From the NCBI GenBank assembly GCA_905250115.1, contig CAJNOI010000049.1:363126-427125 (forward strand): 64,000 bases of DNA. Direction: 5' to 3'. Numbering within the stretch: position 1 is the first letter of the stretch; the number at the start of each line of letters is the position of its first letter. The notes beneath the pieces are model-generated. The model did no database searches. It was not told the origin of the DNA and worked only from the letters and a program-made list of their open reading frames with translations. Below, piece after piece: positions 12,058 to 24,020 of the stretch. Position numbers and translations under genes: made by a program. The stretch comes from Adineta steineri (taxonomy: Eukaryota; Rotifera; Eurotatoria; Adinetida; Adinetidae).

Positions 12058-14339
12058 TTTTTATTTATTGTCTTTAACTAGAAAGAAAAAATGAATAAAT
12101 TCATTATTTTATATATACATATATGTTGGAAAAAACTGATTTGATCAAAAGCATGGAATAATATACTACCGACTCTATCAAATTTCTTTTCCTTTCTGGC
12201 ATACCTTTTCTCTATTTTTTTCACTATTTTTCTCTCTTTACTGTTGCCTCTTATGACTAGTAAATCGTGTGCATCACAAGGTTATCTCATGACGTTTAAT
12301 CATATCGAATGCCTCTTGTTTCTCTCATTCGAAACATCAATAACGTCAGTCAGCTACGACAAATATAAAAATATCGAATAATTTTACCTGTAAAAAATCC
12401 GTGCAAGTCACAATATGTATCCAATAAATGAAAGATACAATATTTATCCCATTAAAAATATTAAAAAAAAACGAAAAATAATGAAAGAAAGAAGCATGCA
12501 CAAGTGTATAGACAACGATGACAGATGTTGAGCAATAAAAGAGAGAGAGAGAGAAGACAAAAGAACGTAGAAAGAGAAAGGAAGGGAAGAAGTCTGTATT
12601 TGTTACGCATAAAGACGTCGGTGACGGCAGACAAATCCTTTTCTCTCGCTCTCTCTCTCTCTATTTTTTTTTTCTTGACAACATATAACGTCTTTTTTAA
12701 TATTAAATTTTTTCATGCACGTCAACAGAATTTTTCTTTTTTCATCGTTCATTCTGCTTCCTGTTTATGTGGGCATCAATGTCTACGTATTATTTTTTAA
12801 CATTGGACTATAGACAAGATACATAAATGATCATATAACATCATGGACCATGTCTAATTAACCGATGGCATTGTCAGAAAATAAAGGTCATCTCAGGGGG
12901 AATAAAGATAAATAATCAAGTCTTACAAAAAAATAAGAAACACATTTTTCTGTCTGGAAGTCATACAAATTTCTCGTATGACGCCTTAATCGATGATTCA
13001 CGTGCATAGATCATATGCATACATGTTTACACATGCTTTTATCATCTATCATTATGATACAATACAATCTAACTAACAATTAATATTCTTTTTAAAGTTC
13101 AGTATGAAATTACCTATACAGAAAATTTATATTGGAAAAATACAATAGATTTACATAAGTTAGTATGATCAACATTTCCTCATGTATAAGGTCGATAATT
13201 CTGAATGATGCTAATCTCTAAAATATGAAAAAATGATGATTTTCTTATCTGTCAATCCTAGAATTTTCCTAATCAATCAATAACAACGTTGTTCATTCCT
13301 TTGAGAACGTCTATTGAACGCAAATTGAATTTTATTCCGTCTTACACATCGACTAACCATCATTGGAATAGAAAAGAAAAAACTCAGTCAATCATAAGGG
13401 AAGAAAAAATCAAATTAGTTAACATGAGAACTAGTTTTATTTTTAAGTGAAAGAATGGATATAGAATTCTCATTACATATTTGTGTTCTTCGTCAAGTAG
13501 TCAATATTTACCTACTCTCTAATTGTATCGAATGAAATGAACAAATATCCAGACGAAAACAAGTTTATGAAATCATTGACATTGTATACTTATCGCTAAA
13601 CAGATGACATTGATAATTTTTCGATTATTTCTTCTCATTATCGTTCGATAAAAAAACCTACGACTATGTTTTATACATTTATATGTCTTCAAGAACAAAC
13701 TTTATTACACTATTTGTCTGTTTTACTATTTAATAGTCTATTTGAAGTTTTAGATACAATAGTCAGTAGCCTTTTCAGTATTTAAAATCTCAAATGAATC
13801 ATAAAATACTTGAGAGATATGCAAGACAAAAGTCGTTTTTTACTGGCAAATAAATACAGTACATAGAATATACTTGTATTTTTCTTACTCACAGGGTTGA
13901 AACTTGATATAAAGACATTGTACTAAGTAATCAAAGATATATAGATAACAAATGAATCGAAAGAAGTAATCAAAACGGAAATAAGTTTTCTTTTACTAAG
14001 TTCACTTTTCAAAAAAACCGATCTGTTGTCCTTGATGTTGATTAAAAAATTGTATTAATGAGTTTTATCTAGTATAATTCGCATGGATCAAATAATTCGC
14101 GACTAGAAATTCTATGATATAACTAACAATAGAGAATTTCTAATTAATTTATAACATCTTTATCAATGTCGTAAAATACAATAGTCTATTCATATCTTTT
14201 GTATAAGATCATGTTTGTACTTAGTATTCCTGTTTATAAATATTATATCTTTATTCTTTTTTTCGAAAGATTGTTTTTTGAGAATTTAAAAAAGTATATT
14301 ATAAAAAAAAGCAACACGAAAAATTGCACAAAAGATAGT
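12058..14339. other. Intergenic, upstream of ninjurin and downstream of XPO6
   Basis: Contains the presumed ninjurin promoter side and a GA-rich block (12541-12555) with a CT-rich block about 90 bp later (12645-12661). The open frame at 12525-12800 is made of these simple runs and is not convincing as a gene. The remainder is AT-rich without recognisable content. Confidence 0.5.
12541..12661. repeat. (GA)n ... (CT)n inverted simple repeat
   Basis: A GA dinucleotide run at about 12541-12555 and a CT run at about 12645-12661 could pair as a hairpin. It lies about 0.5 kb upstream of the ninjurin start codon. GA-rich sites can act as promoter elements, but here that is only a possibility. Confidence 0.5.
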
Positions 14340-17300
14340 TTAACTTGAATTAGTCGTTGTATAATGTCGATAATCATGAATGAAATCATTAAGATTTTGT
14401 GTAAATGATGGTAAATCCTAGAGTATAGAATAAATATATTTAATTAATGAAATAGAATAAATAACAAACCATTTCATTTCGCCCATAAGTTTCTGTTAAT
14501 AAACGTTTATGTTTATCATTTAGAATTGTTTGTATATTTGATTGATCTAAATAATTATGAATAAAATAAGCAAAATTATTCGTATTATCATTTGTTAATA
14601 TATAAAATAATGTTGATATAATATCATCACGACATAATTCATGTGAACGAGCAAGTAAAACACTAAGTAAAAGTGATAGAAGTGCTTGAGACATTTGTTG
14701 ACGAAATATTAATTTTGTATAAAGTCCACATTTTAATTGAAGTTCATTACATGACGTTAAATTCGCACGAAATTGTTCGATATCAGCTTGTGAAAATGAC
14801 CAAGCAATACTCTAAATCAATGAAGAAATATAATGATTACGATGCTGTTATTGTTGTATTTACCTCCATTAATTGAATAAAACTTTGTTCATTAGCAGTT
14901 GTTTCAATTTCTCCATTGAGTGTTGTTAAAACATTTCCTTTAAAAAAATATCGCCAATTATTTACTAATAAATTATAAACAAGTTTATAATAATTCTCTC
15001 GAATATCCAACGCACAATTCTAGAAAATGAAATTCAATTCAATTGAAATTCAGTAGAAAAATATACTTCTCGTATAGCTGGATATAATGCGTTTGTACAT
15101 AATTCAATAATTGTTGGTAAAAATTGTTGAGTTAATTTACTATTTCCTGGTTCATTGACAAGTAAGGATAGAAATTCAAGAAATCTAAATCATTCGCGTA
15201 AAATAAGAAAAAAGATTTTCTCAGATTTGTCTAACCTTGATATGGCTGGATGATCATTTTTTTTTGATTCACGAAGAACATTTTGAACATTTTCACTAAA
15301 CATAATCATATATTAAGAAATTTCCCCTCGAAATACAATCTATACGAACATGTTAAATGCAGAAAACGTTGTTTGTAGTATTGTATTAATTAAATCAGTA
15401 CCCATTTGTGTTCGAAATATTTCAAAAATAATTAATAATAATGAAATCAGTGCTGTTTCACATTCTAAAACGAATATTTACATAATTAAGTTCTTTCATT
15501 AGAAGAAATTGTAATAAAAACCTGTATCACGATTGATAATGAATGGTAAAAATCGATTTAAATTGACAATTAGATATTGTACTGATAGAAAAAGATTTTG
15601 ACGAAGTTTATTGTTTTCTGTACGAAGAGATTCTATAAGTTCGGAAAGTAATTTCGTATATTCAAGAAATGAATGACGAATTAAGTATTGATCTTGTTGA
15701 TGATTAAAAAAATTTGCTGGTTCTTTTAACAGTGTATCCAATGGTTGAAAAATTTGACGAAAAAATTGTTCTGTTGATTGTTGATCTGTTAAGATTATGA
15801 ATGATATTATTTTTATCGATAATTTATAAAGCTAAAATTAAATATAAATAATTCATATAACTGATTATTTAACACGGAAAATTTTACTTGAAAATTAGTT
15901 TTTGAATTAATTACGATATTCCATGTAAGAACACGATGAATTAAATGTTTAATTGAATTCATTTGATCAATCGGTAAATTTTGGCGAGTAAGAGGAACAA
16001 TAGAAGAAAGAAGAGTACCAGCTGATATAGCAATAGATTTATCAAAATTCTGAAAAAATAAAATAAAGGATAGATGAATGAAATATTTGTGTTATTATAT
16101 ACATACATTTATATCAATCAAAGGTGTACAAGTATCAATAATATGTGTTATTAATTCTTGAATCATTCGACGATTATCTTGATTTGAATTGTATAAAACT
16201 AACATTTGACTAAGCCAAGGAATTAAATTCGTCACACATTCAAAAGATCGTGTTTGACTAAATACGAAAGATTTTATTAATAAAGGCCATATTTTCATAT
16301 AATCAGTGAATGCTAACAATTATCGTGATTTATACTGGCTACCGGCAAAATTTAATTGCTATACTCTAACCTGAGAAATCCTCTATGAAACTCATTCATT
16401 GAACTTTTATTGTTCATAATTTTCGATCGAACTCAATCCTTTAAGAAAAGAGCTTTACTATATTCCGTTGTACTATGTCTATTTTTGGATGAAAAAAAAA
16501 CAATTATTATAAGATTGGTAAAAATTTGCGATAATACTAATGGACATTCATTTTTTGAGGATTTTATGAGACCTTTCTTTTGTGATCTGTTTTTCTTTCA
16601 TTTAAAAATTAAGAATTAAAAAAAAGGACTCTGTACCCTCGGTTTGAAATCGGTTTTTAAATGATTTACTTACGCATGAATAAGTTCATTATGTATTTTT
16701 TTCGATGAACATTCAACTAAATCGAATCGAGCATGAATTATATAAGTAATTAATTGTATGAATCTAAATAAAAATTTAATAAATATTTATATTTCTTCTA
16801 TTTTATCTTACTGATGAACAAGTGTTAGACGGGTTTGAAAGTAATTTTGTTGTTGATTATTATCATCATCAAGTAAACATGTGCTTGCAATACTTGAAAA
16901 CGCATGAAGTAAATTACTAAAACTGTTCAATATTTGACTACAAGCATGTATAGAATCATTATTTAATATGAATTGCTGACGAGAAGGATCTAATTGAGAA
17001 GAAAGGTTAATTATAAGATGAATTTTCTATATATAGATTTACCATTTGGTGAAGTTTGAATTAATTTTTGAATACTTTTATATTTTTCAATATCTGGTTG
17101 TAACAGACTTATCTAATAAAATAAAATTGAATAGAAAAGTGAATAGATATTCAGAATTATTCTTACGAGTGAATGTAAAATATGCGAAGAAAGATTTGGA
17201 ATATCAGCTAATTTACTTAATACATCAATACATTCTCTTCGATATCGATCAGTTGCAGTTTCAGACTAGAATAAAACAAAAAAACTGATATTTAAATATA

Positions 17301-18720
17301 ATTAAATCAGACAAAATTCTATACATCATTCAGATCGGTAGTTTCTTCTAAATTCTCTGCCATTGTTTGTGCAGTATGAATACGTTGTAATAATTCTTGA
17401 CTTAATGAACGTAGAATTTGTGAATATCTATTTTGATATTAATTAAATCAAAAACAGAAAAAAATCAAATTATTTTACTTTTCAAATGAACTTTCTTTAT
17501 TCAATAGACGATTTTCATCTTTTGTTTTTATATAATCAATAAATATTGACCAAATATCTAAACAAGCATAAAATCCATCTTGTGTGACCTATTTACAAAA
17601 AAAAAGAGGTTCATTATTAACTAGACAATAAAAACACAATTACTTGTTGAAAAGTAAATTTATAGACACCACTTAATAATTCAAACATTGGATAATTCTC
17701 AATAGATTCACATCGTTTTAAATGTAAACTAAAAAGTGAATGTAAAATTTCTGTTATCTTATTTATGATTATATTTGTTAAATTTTGATTAAGTATTAAA
17801 AGTAATTGTATAACATGACGTAATGATGAATAAAGAATTGTTTCATATTGTCGAGGTATATGTTGTTTAAGTATTAATTCATGAATACAATTTAATGCAT
17901 CTATTGACCATGTTGATGATGTATATTGAAAGAGATCATCAATTAATTCGGATGGTAATGGAAGAATTGAAAGACGATTTATAAAGCGATCCAAACATAT
18001 TAATGTTTGCTGTTTTATTAATAATGGATCTAAATTCAGTTGAAATTCTATTAAGATTTGAAATTTCGAATAGTTACCTTTCATTTGATTATTGTCTTTT
18101 TTTAATAATACATGTATAATATGAATAATATGTGGTGCATGTTGATTAAGTGTAGTTTTTAATTGATTACAACGTTTTATAGTACAATCTTCATTGATTT
18201 GACCAAGTTCTTCGATTGTTGTTGTTAAAAGTAATAAACCTATAAGTGTTTGTGTTTCAATTAACTGTAATTATTGAATAGAAAAATAATTATTTTTCCT
18301 GTAAGTTATTCAAATAGACACTGACCTTACGTGATAACAAGTTTGAAAATATTCATCGATTGACCATTGATTATCACAGCGAACAATTTGAACTATGAGT
18401 AAACACAATTTTGAACGAACATAAACAGGTAGTGATTCGAATAGATGAAGAAAAAACCAAAGTAATATCTGACGAATTTGTTGCTGATCTCCGTAACGAT
18501 GACGGATTGAATGTTCCAGTACTTGAAGTAAAAAATAGATCAATAATGGTGGCATTACATTTGATTGATTTTGTTGTTGCTGTTGAAAAGTTGTTAACGC
18601 TATTTGCCATGAATTTTTATCAATTAAAAATTTATTTAATTGTTCATGTAAATGCTGTTTATGAGTTAGATCCGTACGTGGATCATAATAGTCTACTAGA
18701 GCTTTTGTTAATTCCTCCAT
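14340..18720 (-). CDS. XPO6: Exportin-6 (importin-beta family nuclear exporter), many exons
   Basis: The start is the ATG at 18720. Early exons: 18720-18331, 18264-17644, 17588-17479, 17427-17325, 17265-17167, 17112-17043, then 16989 to about 16812. Further coding pieces are clear near 16755-16675, 16315-16110, 16050-15910, 15780-15500, 15170-14880 and 14810-14470. The last exon (about 14415-14340) reads DLPSFTQNLNDFIHDYRHY, closely matching the C-terminus of animal XPO6. The N-terminus (LPVYVRSKLCLLIVQIVR) matches the importin-beta N-terminal repeats of XPO6 (LPYFIRNKLCKVIVDIGR). The body is alpha-helical HEAT-like sequence. XPO6 is a RanGTP-dependent exporter that carries profilin-actin out of the nucleus. 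It ends facing a gene-poor region, and MMADHC lies 208 bp upstream on the same strand. Exon borders in the middle are approximate. Confidence 0.85.
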
Positions 18721-18928
18721 AAAATATCTATAAATCAGAACAAAAAATAAACTTTTACTGTTCTTCTTTATATTTTATTTTTATTTATAGAATAAGCAAT
18801 AATATAGAATATATATTTACAATTATCTCCCATAAGTTTTTTTTTTGTTGACTATCTACATAAACAAGTCACGGGGGAGATAGGAATAAAGAACGTTTGT
18901 TTTTTTTAAATAGTTGAAAATGTTTATT

Positions 18929-20027
18929 TTAATTGCTTGTGGGCAAAACGGAATCACTATCTTTGTTATCTTCAGTTTCATTTTTGGGTGATTTGCTTTT
19001 CACCGGTGCTACAACAAATTCCTTAAGTAAATGTTGAACATTCGGATCAGTTTTCAATGCACTTGTAAATATACAACCAACGAATACATGTGTTCCTAAA
19101 AATAAGCATGATTTTTCTATACAATATATTTTTGTTTAATTTTTACTAACCATGTTCTTTGTGTTCAACAACACGACAACAACCTAAATCAACAACTTTT
19201 ATACCAAAATAACGAAAACGTTCATCAGTTTCAAATAATGTATCTGTTGTATGTGGACCATAGTAAGGTCGACCACTTGATGGATCAACAAAATCAGCCC
19301 AATAATGTTTTGTACCTAAATAAGCACAGACTTCATGAGCTAATTTGATAAATTGATCTGTTAATTCATTTCGTTCTTCTTCAATTTCAGGTGACCATGC
19401 TGACATATCAGAATTTGTTTTCAATATAATTGTTATAGCTGTTAATGGTTGCATTAAAACGTTATAATTTAAAAATAAACGATGTAATTCATAACGTAAT
19501 AATGTTGGACAATCAAATGCACGAATTTCTAAATTATCATTATCAACTAATTTCGAAAGAAATTCTGTTTTATTTGTTGGTGATGATAAAACCATATGTG
19601 TACCCATTAATTGAGTTATTGAATCTTTTTGATGATCAACTGGTAAAGTCATTGTTAATAAATCATCTAAAAGAAGTTTACCATCAATACCATAACGAGA
19701 TGGATTAAGTTTTGGTACTGATTTAATAGGAGTTATGTTTTTGTCACGATTTGGTCCAATACGTCCAGGTAATGGAAAACGTTGATCAGGGTCTTTTAAT
19801 GATGCGTATGTTGTATCAACAACTAATGGTGGGATAGGTATATTTTTATTTGCTGTTAAATTTGATGCATCTATTTGATCAACTAGATCTAATAAGGCAC
19901 GAAGTGTTTTACGTCCAACAATACGTGCTTTTAAATCAAATGGGTTTGGTTTAAATGATGATAATCGACGTATGGGAGAAAGACAATATAATGACTGAGG
20001 GCGAATATGTGTTATAAAACGATCCAT
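18929..20027 (-). CDS. MMADHC: MMADHC (cblD), cobalamin trafficking protein, two exons
   Basis: Exon 1 is 20027-19151, the intron is 19150-19096 (55 bp) and exon 2 is 19095-18929, giving 347 codons. The conserved C-terminal domain is unmistakable: YWADFVDPSSGRPYYGP, then TLFETDERFRYFGIKVVDLG, CCRV, and after the intron GTHVFVGCIFTSA. MMADHC partners MMACHC and directs cobalamin to cytosolic methionine synthase or mitochondrial methylmalonyl-CoA mutase. The N-terminus is rich in Arg and Ser with few acids (FITHIRPQSLYCLSPIRRLS), consistent with a mitochondrial presequence as in vertebrates. A Lys/Glu-rich, disordered tail of about 30 residues follows the domain. The human protein is 296 residues. 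The start lies 222 bp from the start of the divergent GH3 gene, so they probably share a promoter region. Confidence 0.93.
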
Positions 20028-20249
20028 TGTTTTAATCTAAAATCAACTGAGTTTACATGTTTATTCCTTCGTTTTTTTTCTCTCACACCAGAGCTGATCA
20101 TGCGCTGGATGCATGAGTCATTACGTCGTTTTATTTTTCTACTTGCTCGCTAGCTGCGCTACTATCGTATTCGTTACTGACTGGTTCTCTTTCCTCCTCG
20201 AGTCAATAGAGTGTTCTATTGTGGTGTATACTAGGAGTCGCACATCATC
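20028..20249. promoter_or_regulatory. Shared divergent promoter region, MMADHC / GH3
   Basis: The 222 bp between the two opposed start codons is all the space available for both promoters. It is visibly less AT-rich than other intergenic DNA here, with several CG dinucleotides (for example ATTACGTCG, TATCGTATTCG, CTCCTCGAGTC). No TATA box is obvious. The promoter role is inferred from geometry only. Confidence 0.45.
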
Positions 20250-22517
20250 ATGGCTTCGCTTTTTTTGCTTCTTTTAATCGTCGGATTACTGACAGAATGT
20301 AAAGGAATACATAATGATTTATTTCCTTTTCGAAATGTATCATTGGACTGGCCAGTACGTGTTGATGATCTTGTTTCACGTCTTACTGTACATGAAATTA
20401 TTGATCAAATGGCATATGCAGGTGGATGGGATGCTGGTGTCACACCTCCCATACCTCGATTAAATATTCTACCATATTCATGGGGTACAGAATGTTTACG
20501 AGGTGATGTAAGTGAAAATTCAACAGGTTTTCCACAAGCAATTAGTCTTGCATCAACATGGAATAAAGAATTAGTAAAAGCTGTAGCAAATGCAACAGCT
20601 TATGAAGTTCATGCACATTATAATCTTTTTACTAAAGAAGGTTTATATGGTGTACATCGTGGTTTAAGTTGTTTTTCTCCTGTAGTCAATATTATGCGAC
20701 ATCCATTATGGGGTAGAAATCAAGAAACGTATGGTGAATGTCCTTATCTATCAGGCATGTTTGCTATTTATTTTGTTCATGGTCTTCAAGGACCATCATC
20801 TGCACGGTATCTTAATACAAATGCAGGTTGTAAGCATTTCGATACACATAATGGACCAGAAAATATACCTGTATCACGATTTTCATTCGATGTTAAATTG
20901 TCTGAATTTGATTGGCGTTCAACATTTCTTCCTGCATTTCATGCTTGTGTAAATGCAGGTAGTTATGGTATAATGTGTTCATATAATTCTATTAATGGTG
21001 TTCCATCATGTGCAAATAATCGTCTTTTAGCTGATATACTTCGTAAAGAAATGAATTTTACTGGTTATGTTGTTGCTGATGATGATGCGTTAATATGTAT
21101 TAATAGTGAACATCATTATGTTGATACAAATGAAGAAGCAGCAATTGTTGCATTACAAGCTGGAGTTAATTTAGAATTAGCAGATTCACCTGGTGCAACA
21201 ATGTTTGAATTATTACATCAAGCATATAATGAAGGAAAAGTTAATAATCAAACATTAATTGAACGTGTTAAACCTTTAATGTATACAAGAATGCGTCTTG
21301 GAGAATTTGATCCTCGTGAAATGAATGATTATAATAAAATACCGATGGATGTTATTCAATGTGAATCACATCGAAATTTAGCACGACAAACAGCATTACA
21401 ATCATTTGTTTTACTTAAAAATCAAGATAATTTTTTACCAATTCGTTATCCTCAAAAATTTCAAAATGTTCTCTTTCTTGGACCCATGTCAAATAATCCA
21501 ATGCAACAATATGGTGATTATTCACCTATTATTGATCCTTATTATGTAACAACACCATTGAGTTCTTTACAAGATAGTTTTTTAAATACAAGTTATAATG
21601 AAGCATGTTTAGATGGAACAAAATGTTTAAAATATAATCAAACAGATATAATAAATTATTTAAAAATCAATTCATTTGATTTAATTATACTTTCATTAGG
21701 TACAGGACCAGATATTGAATGTGAAGGTAATGATCGTGTATCAATGAATCTACCTAATAATCAATCACAATTACTTGAAGATGTACTTAATACAATAAAT
21801 GTTGAAAAAACAAAAATTCTTCTTCTAACAATATCTGGTACACCATTAGATATTCAATTAGCACAACAATCAAATAAAATACAAGCAATTGTACATGTAG
21901 GTTTCGCTGCACAAGAATTAGGTGAAGCACTTAAAATGGCTCTTATTGGTGATGGTATTTCAAAATTTGGTCGATTACCTTTTACATGGCCAAAAAAATT
22001 AAGTGATATTCCTGGTGATTTAACACGATATGATATGACAAGTGGTTTTACATATCGTTATTCAAAAATTGAACCACTCTATCCGTTTGGTTATGGTTTA
22101 TCTTATTCAAATTTTTCATACAATGATCTTAAGTTTAATGCAACAAATATAATAGCCGGTGATAGTTTAAAAATTTCGTTTAATATTAAAAATATAGGTG
22201 AACGAATATCAGATGAAGTTGTTCAAATTTATTTGACAATTCATTTAAAAAATACTTCTTTAACAAATGTATCACGAGCGCAATTAGTTGATTTTGATCG
22301 ATTATCAGATATTGAACCATTAGAAACTATTATGTATCAAGCTATTATAAAACCACAACAAATGGCCGTTTATATTGATGGAAAAGGTTTTATGATTGTC
22401 CCGGCAACATTAGAGTTTCAAATTGGAAGTTTTATTCAACCATATCTATCTGGAAATATCATTATTGATGGTCCAGATTATTATATTGGACAATATATTT
22501 CTTATGCGAGTATTTAA
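20250..22517 (+). CDS. Secreted GH3 family glycosidase (beta-xylosidase-like), intronless
   Basis: One uninterrupted frame of 755 codons. Residues 1-19 form a hydrophobic signal peptide. The GH3 N-terminal barrel follows: YSWGTECLRGD (substrate region), PLWGRNQETYGECPYLSG, and NAGCKHFDTHNGPE with the conserved Lys-His. GYVVADDDAL carries the presumed nucleophile at about Asp277, equivalent to SDCD in plant beta-xylosidases. The alpha/beta sandwich domain (about 375-620) has FVLLKN and NVLFLGP. A fibronectin-like C-terminal domain follows PFGYGLSYSNF (about 630-755). The arrangement and length fit beta-D-xylosidase/alpha-arabinofuranosidase GH3 enzymes that remove terminal sugars from plant-type polysaccharides; the exact substrate is unknown. 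Codon choice is as AT-rich as the neighbours. Lack of introns in a gene this long is unusual for this window and may reflect transfer. Confidence 0.9.
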   Translation: MASLFLLLLIVGLLTECKGIHNDLFPFRNVSLDWPVRVDDLVSRLTVHEIIDQMAYAGGWDAGVTPPIPRLNILPYSWGTECLRGDVSENSTGFPQAISLASTWNKELVKAVANATAYEVHAHYNLFTKEGLYGVHRGLSCFSPVVNIMRHPLWGRNQETYGECPYLSGMFAIYFVHGLQGPSSARYLNTNAGCKHFDTHNGPENIPVSRFSFDVKLSEFDWRSTFLPAFHACVNAGSYGIMCSYNSINGVPSCANNRLLADILRKEMNFTGYVVADDDALICINSEHHYVDTNEEAAIVALQAGVNLELADSPGATMFELLHQAYNEGKVNNQTLIERVKPLMYTRMRLGEFDPREMNDYNKIPMDVIQCESHRNLARQTALQSFVLLKNQDNFLPIRYPQKFQNVLFLGPMSNNPMQQYGDYSPIIDPYYVTTPLSSLQDSFLNTSYNEACLDGTKCLKYNQTDIINYLKINSFDLIILSLGTGPDIECEGNDRVSMNLPNNQSQLLEDVLNTINVEKTKILLLTISGTPLDIQLAQQSNKIQAIVHVGFAAQELGEALKMALIGDGISKFGRLPFTWPKKLSDIPGDLTRYDMTSGFTYRYSKIEPLYPFGYGLSYSNFSYNDLKFNATNIIAGDSLKISFNIKNIGERISDEVVQIYLTIHLKNTSLTNVSRAQLVDFDRLSDIEPLETIMYQAIIKPQQMAVYIDGKGFMIVPATLEFQIGSFIQPYLSGNIIIDGPDYYIGQYISYASI

Positions 22518-22873
22518 GATAAAACAAAAAGAATGCAATACAATCAATTTTCTGTGATTTTTTTTGTTAATCAGCCTATACTTTTTTTTGTTAATTTATT
22601 CACAAATTTTTTAAAGATAACAAGTTTTCTAAGAAGAAAAAAAACGGAAGGTTCTTTGTTTTTCGACAGCGAATAAATAACAAGAAGTGGACTGTCAGGA
22701 AGAATATATCACTGTATCATTGTATAATAGTAGCTACGAAATGAGTAGAAAGAAAACGATAAGTTAGTAGAAAAGAAATAGGAGCAAAAAGAAAACAGTA
22801 ACCCATATGTTTCTTTATGTTATTGATCGACAGAAAAAAAACTAACAAAAGAAAAACAAAAAAAAAAAGAATT
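22518..22873. other. Convergent 3' intergenic spacer
   Basis: AT- and A-rich spacer between the ends of the GH3 and VIP36 genes, with A-runs near 22634-22645 and 22855-22870. It presumably holds both 3' UTRs. Nothing else is seen. Confidence 0.5.
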
Positions 22874-24020
22874 TTAATAGAATCGTGCACGATGATATTG
22901 TCGTTTGTTCATGTAATAATATGCGCCAATACCAACACCCAAACAAACAATAATTAAGAAAAGAATAAGAAAAAATATTTTTAAAGCAGACCATCCTGAT
23001 CCACTTGGATCTTCGATATGTGGACGTTCAGCTTCAGCTCCTGGAGCATTTGGTATTATATTTTTACGATCTTCATTACGTCGTTGTTCACTTGTTTCTA
23101 ATTGATATGTATGTACTGATATAATATCATGATTATCAGATAAATCACCGGTAGCTGATGTAAAACCAAAATAATAATGTGATGGTAAATGAACATCCGA
23201 CGCTGAAAAACATTCTTTCCAAACATTTTTTCCTTCAATATCAGTTGAAATCGTTAAACGATCATTTTGATACCGTATAGCAACAAGTGTATCAGTTTCT
23301 CGACCACGAAAAGGTGCTTCACAACCATTTATAATTGTATGTGTACCATCTCGATCATGATCATAATGAAGTGAACCATTATTAACCATAGCTGATATAT
23401 ATGGATGAGCATGCTAAATAGATTAATATTAATAAATATTCAGAAAACAAAATATTATTTAATACATACATTATGTGGTCCATTATGATTGGAATATGTA
23501 TCCATAATAATAGCTAATCCATGAAAATAATCTTGATAACCAAAAACAGGACCTATGATAAATAAAAGAAGTATATTTAGGAATAGAATTGATTTGTATA
23601 CACTTACCACTTAATTTTGGATCTCGAGCATACCAAATAACAAATCCATCACCAAAGAGTTCTTTTCCAGTACCATGTACTTTATAATTAACATGCATTT
23701 CCCAATCAGGATAAGCAACAGGTATCATATTCCATAAACCACCAGCTTTACTTTGTGAATCTGATGTTAAACGAATATATCTGTCTGTAACTAATGTATT
23801 TCCGACTAAATGCCAATGTGAACTTCCTGTAGAAAATACTAAAAGAAAAAGAAAAACGAATAAAACAAAATTATTTAATTGAAAATATACCTCCTGGATA
23901 CGGTCGATTAATACTATGTTCTCGAATTTCATATGAATTTGGAACTGAATCTTGATCTTGTTCATATGTATGTTGAATAAAAAGAATAATAACAAATGAG
24001 ATAATCGAAGTAAAATACAT
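22874..24020 (-). CDS. LMAN2: L-type lectin VIP36/VIPL (LMAN2 family), four exons
   Basis: Exons on the minus strand: 24020-23891, 23826-23608, 23552-23470, 23413-22874; the frame is consistent and gives 323 codons. The N-terminal hydrophobic segment is a signal peptide, followed by EHSINRPYPG and the lectin domain: GGLWNMIPV, FGDGFVIWYARDP, GPVFGYQDYFHGLAIIMDTY with the conserved sugar/calcium-binding Asp and Asn (DTYSNHNGPH), and VNNGSLHYDHDRDG. A transmembrane helix of about 23 residues near position 290 precedes a short cytosolic tail ending RARFY, like the FY-terminated export signal of VIP36. These proteins bind high-mannose glycans and shuttle glycoproteins between ER and Golgi. The ATG at 24020 is chosen because it begins the signal peptide. 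Confidence 0.95.

Noticed and set aside
12525..12800. A 91-codon frame on the plus strand
   Set aside because: It is made of GA and CT simple repeats with no domain or splice context.
18411..18722. A 103-codon plus-strand frame opposite the first exon of XPO6
   Set aside because: It is the antisense shadow of a strongly conserved exon.
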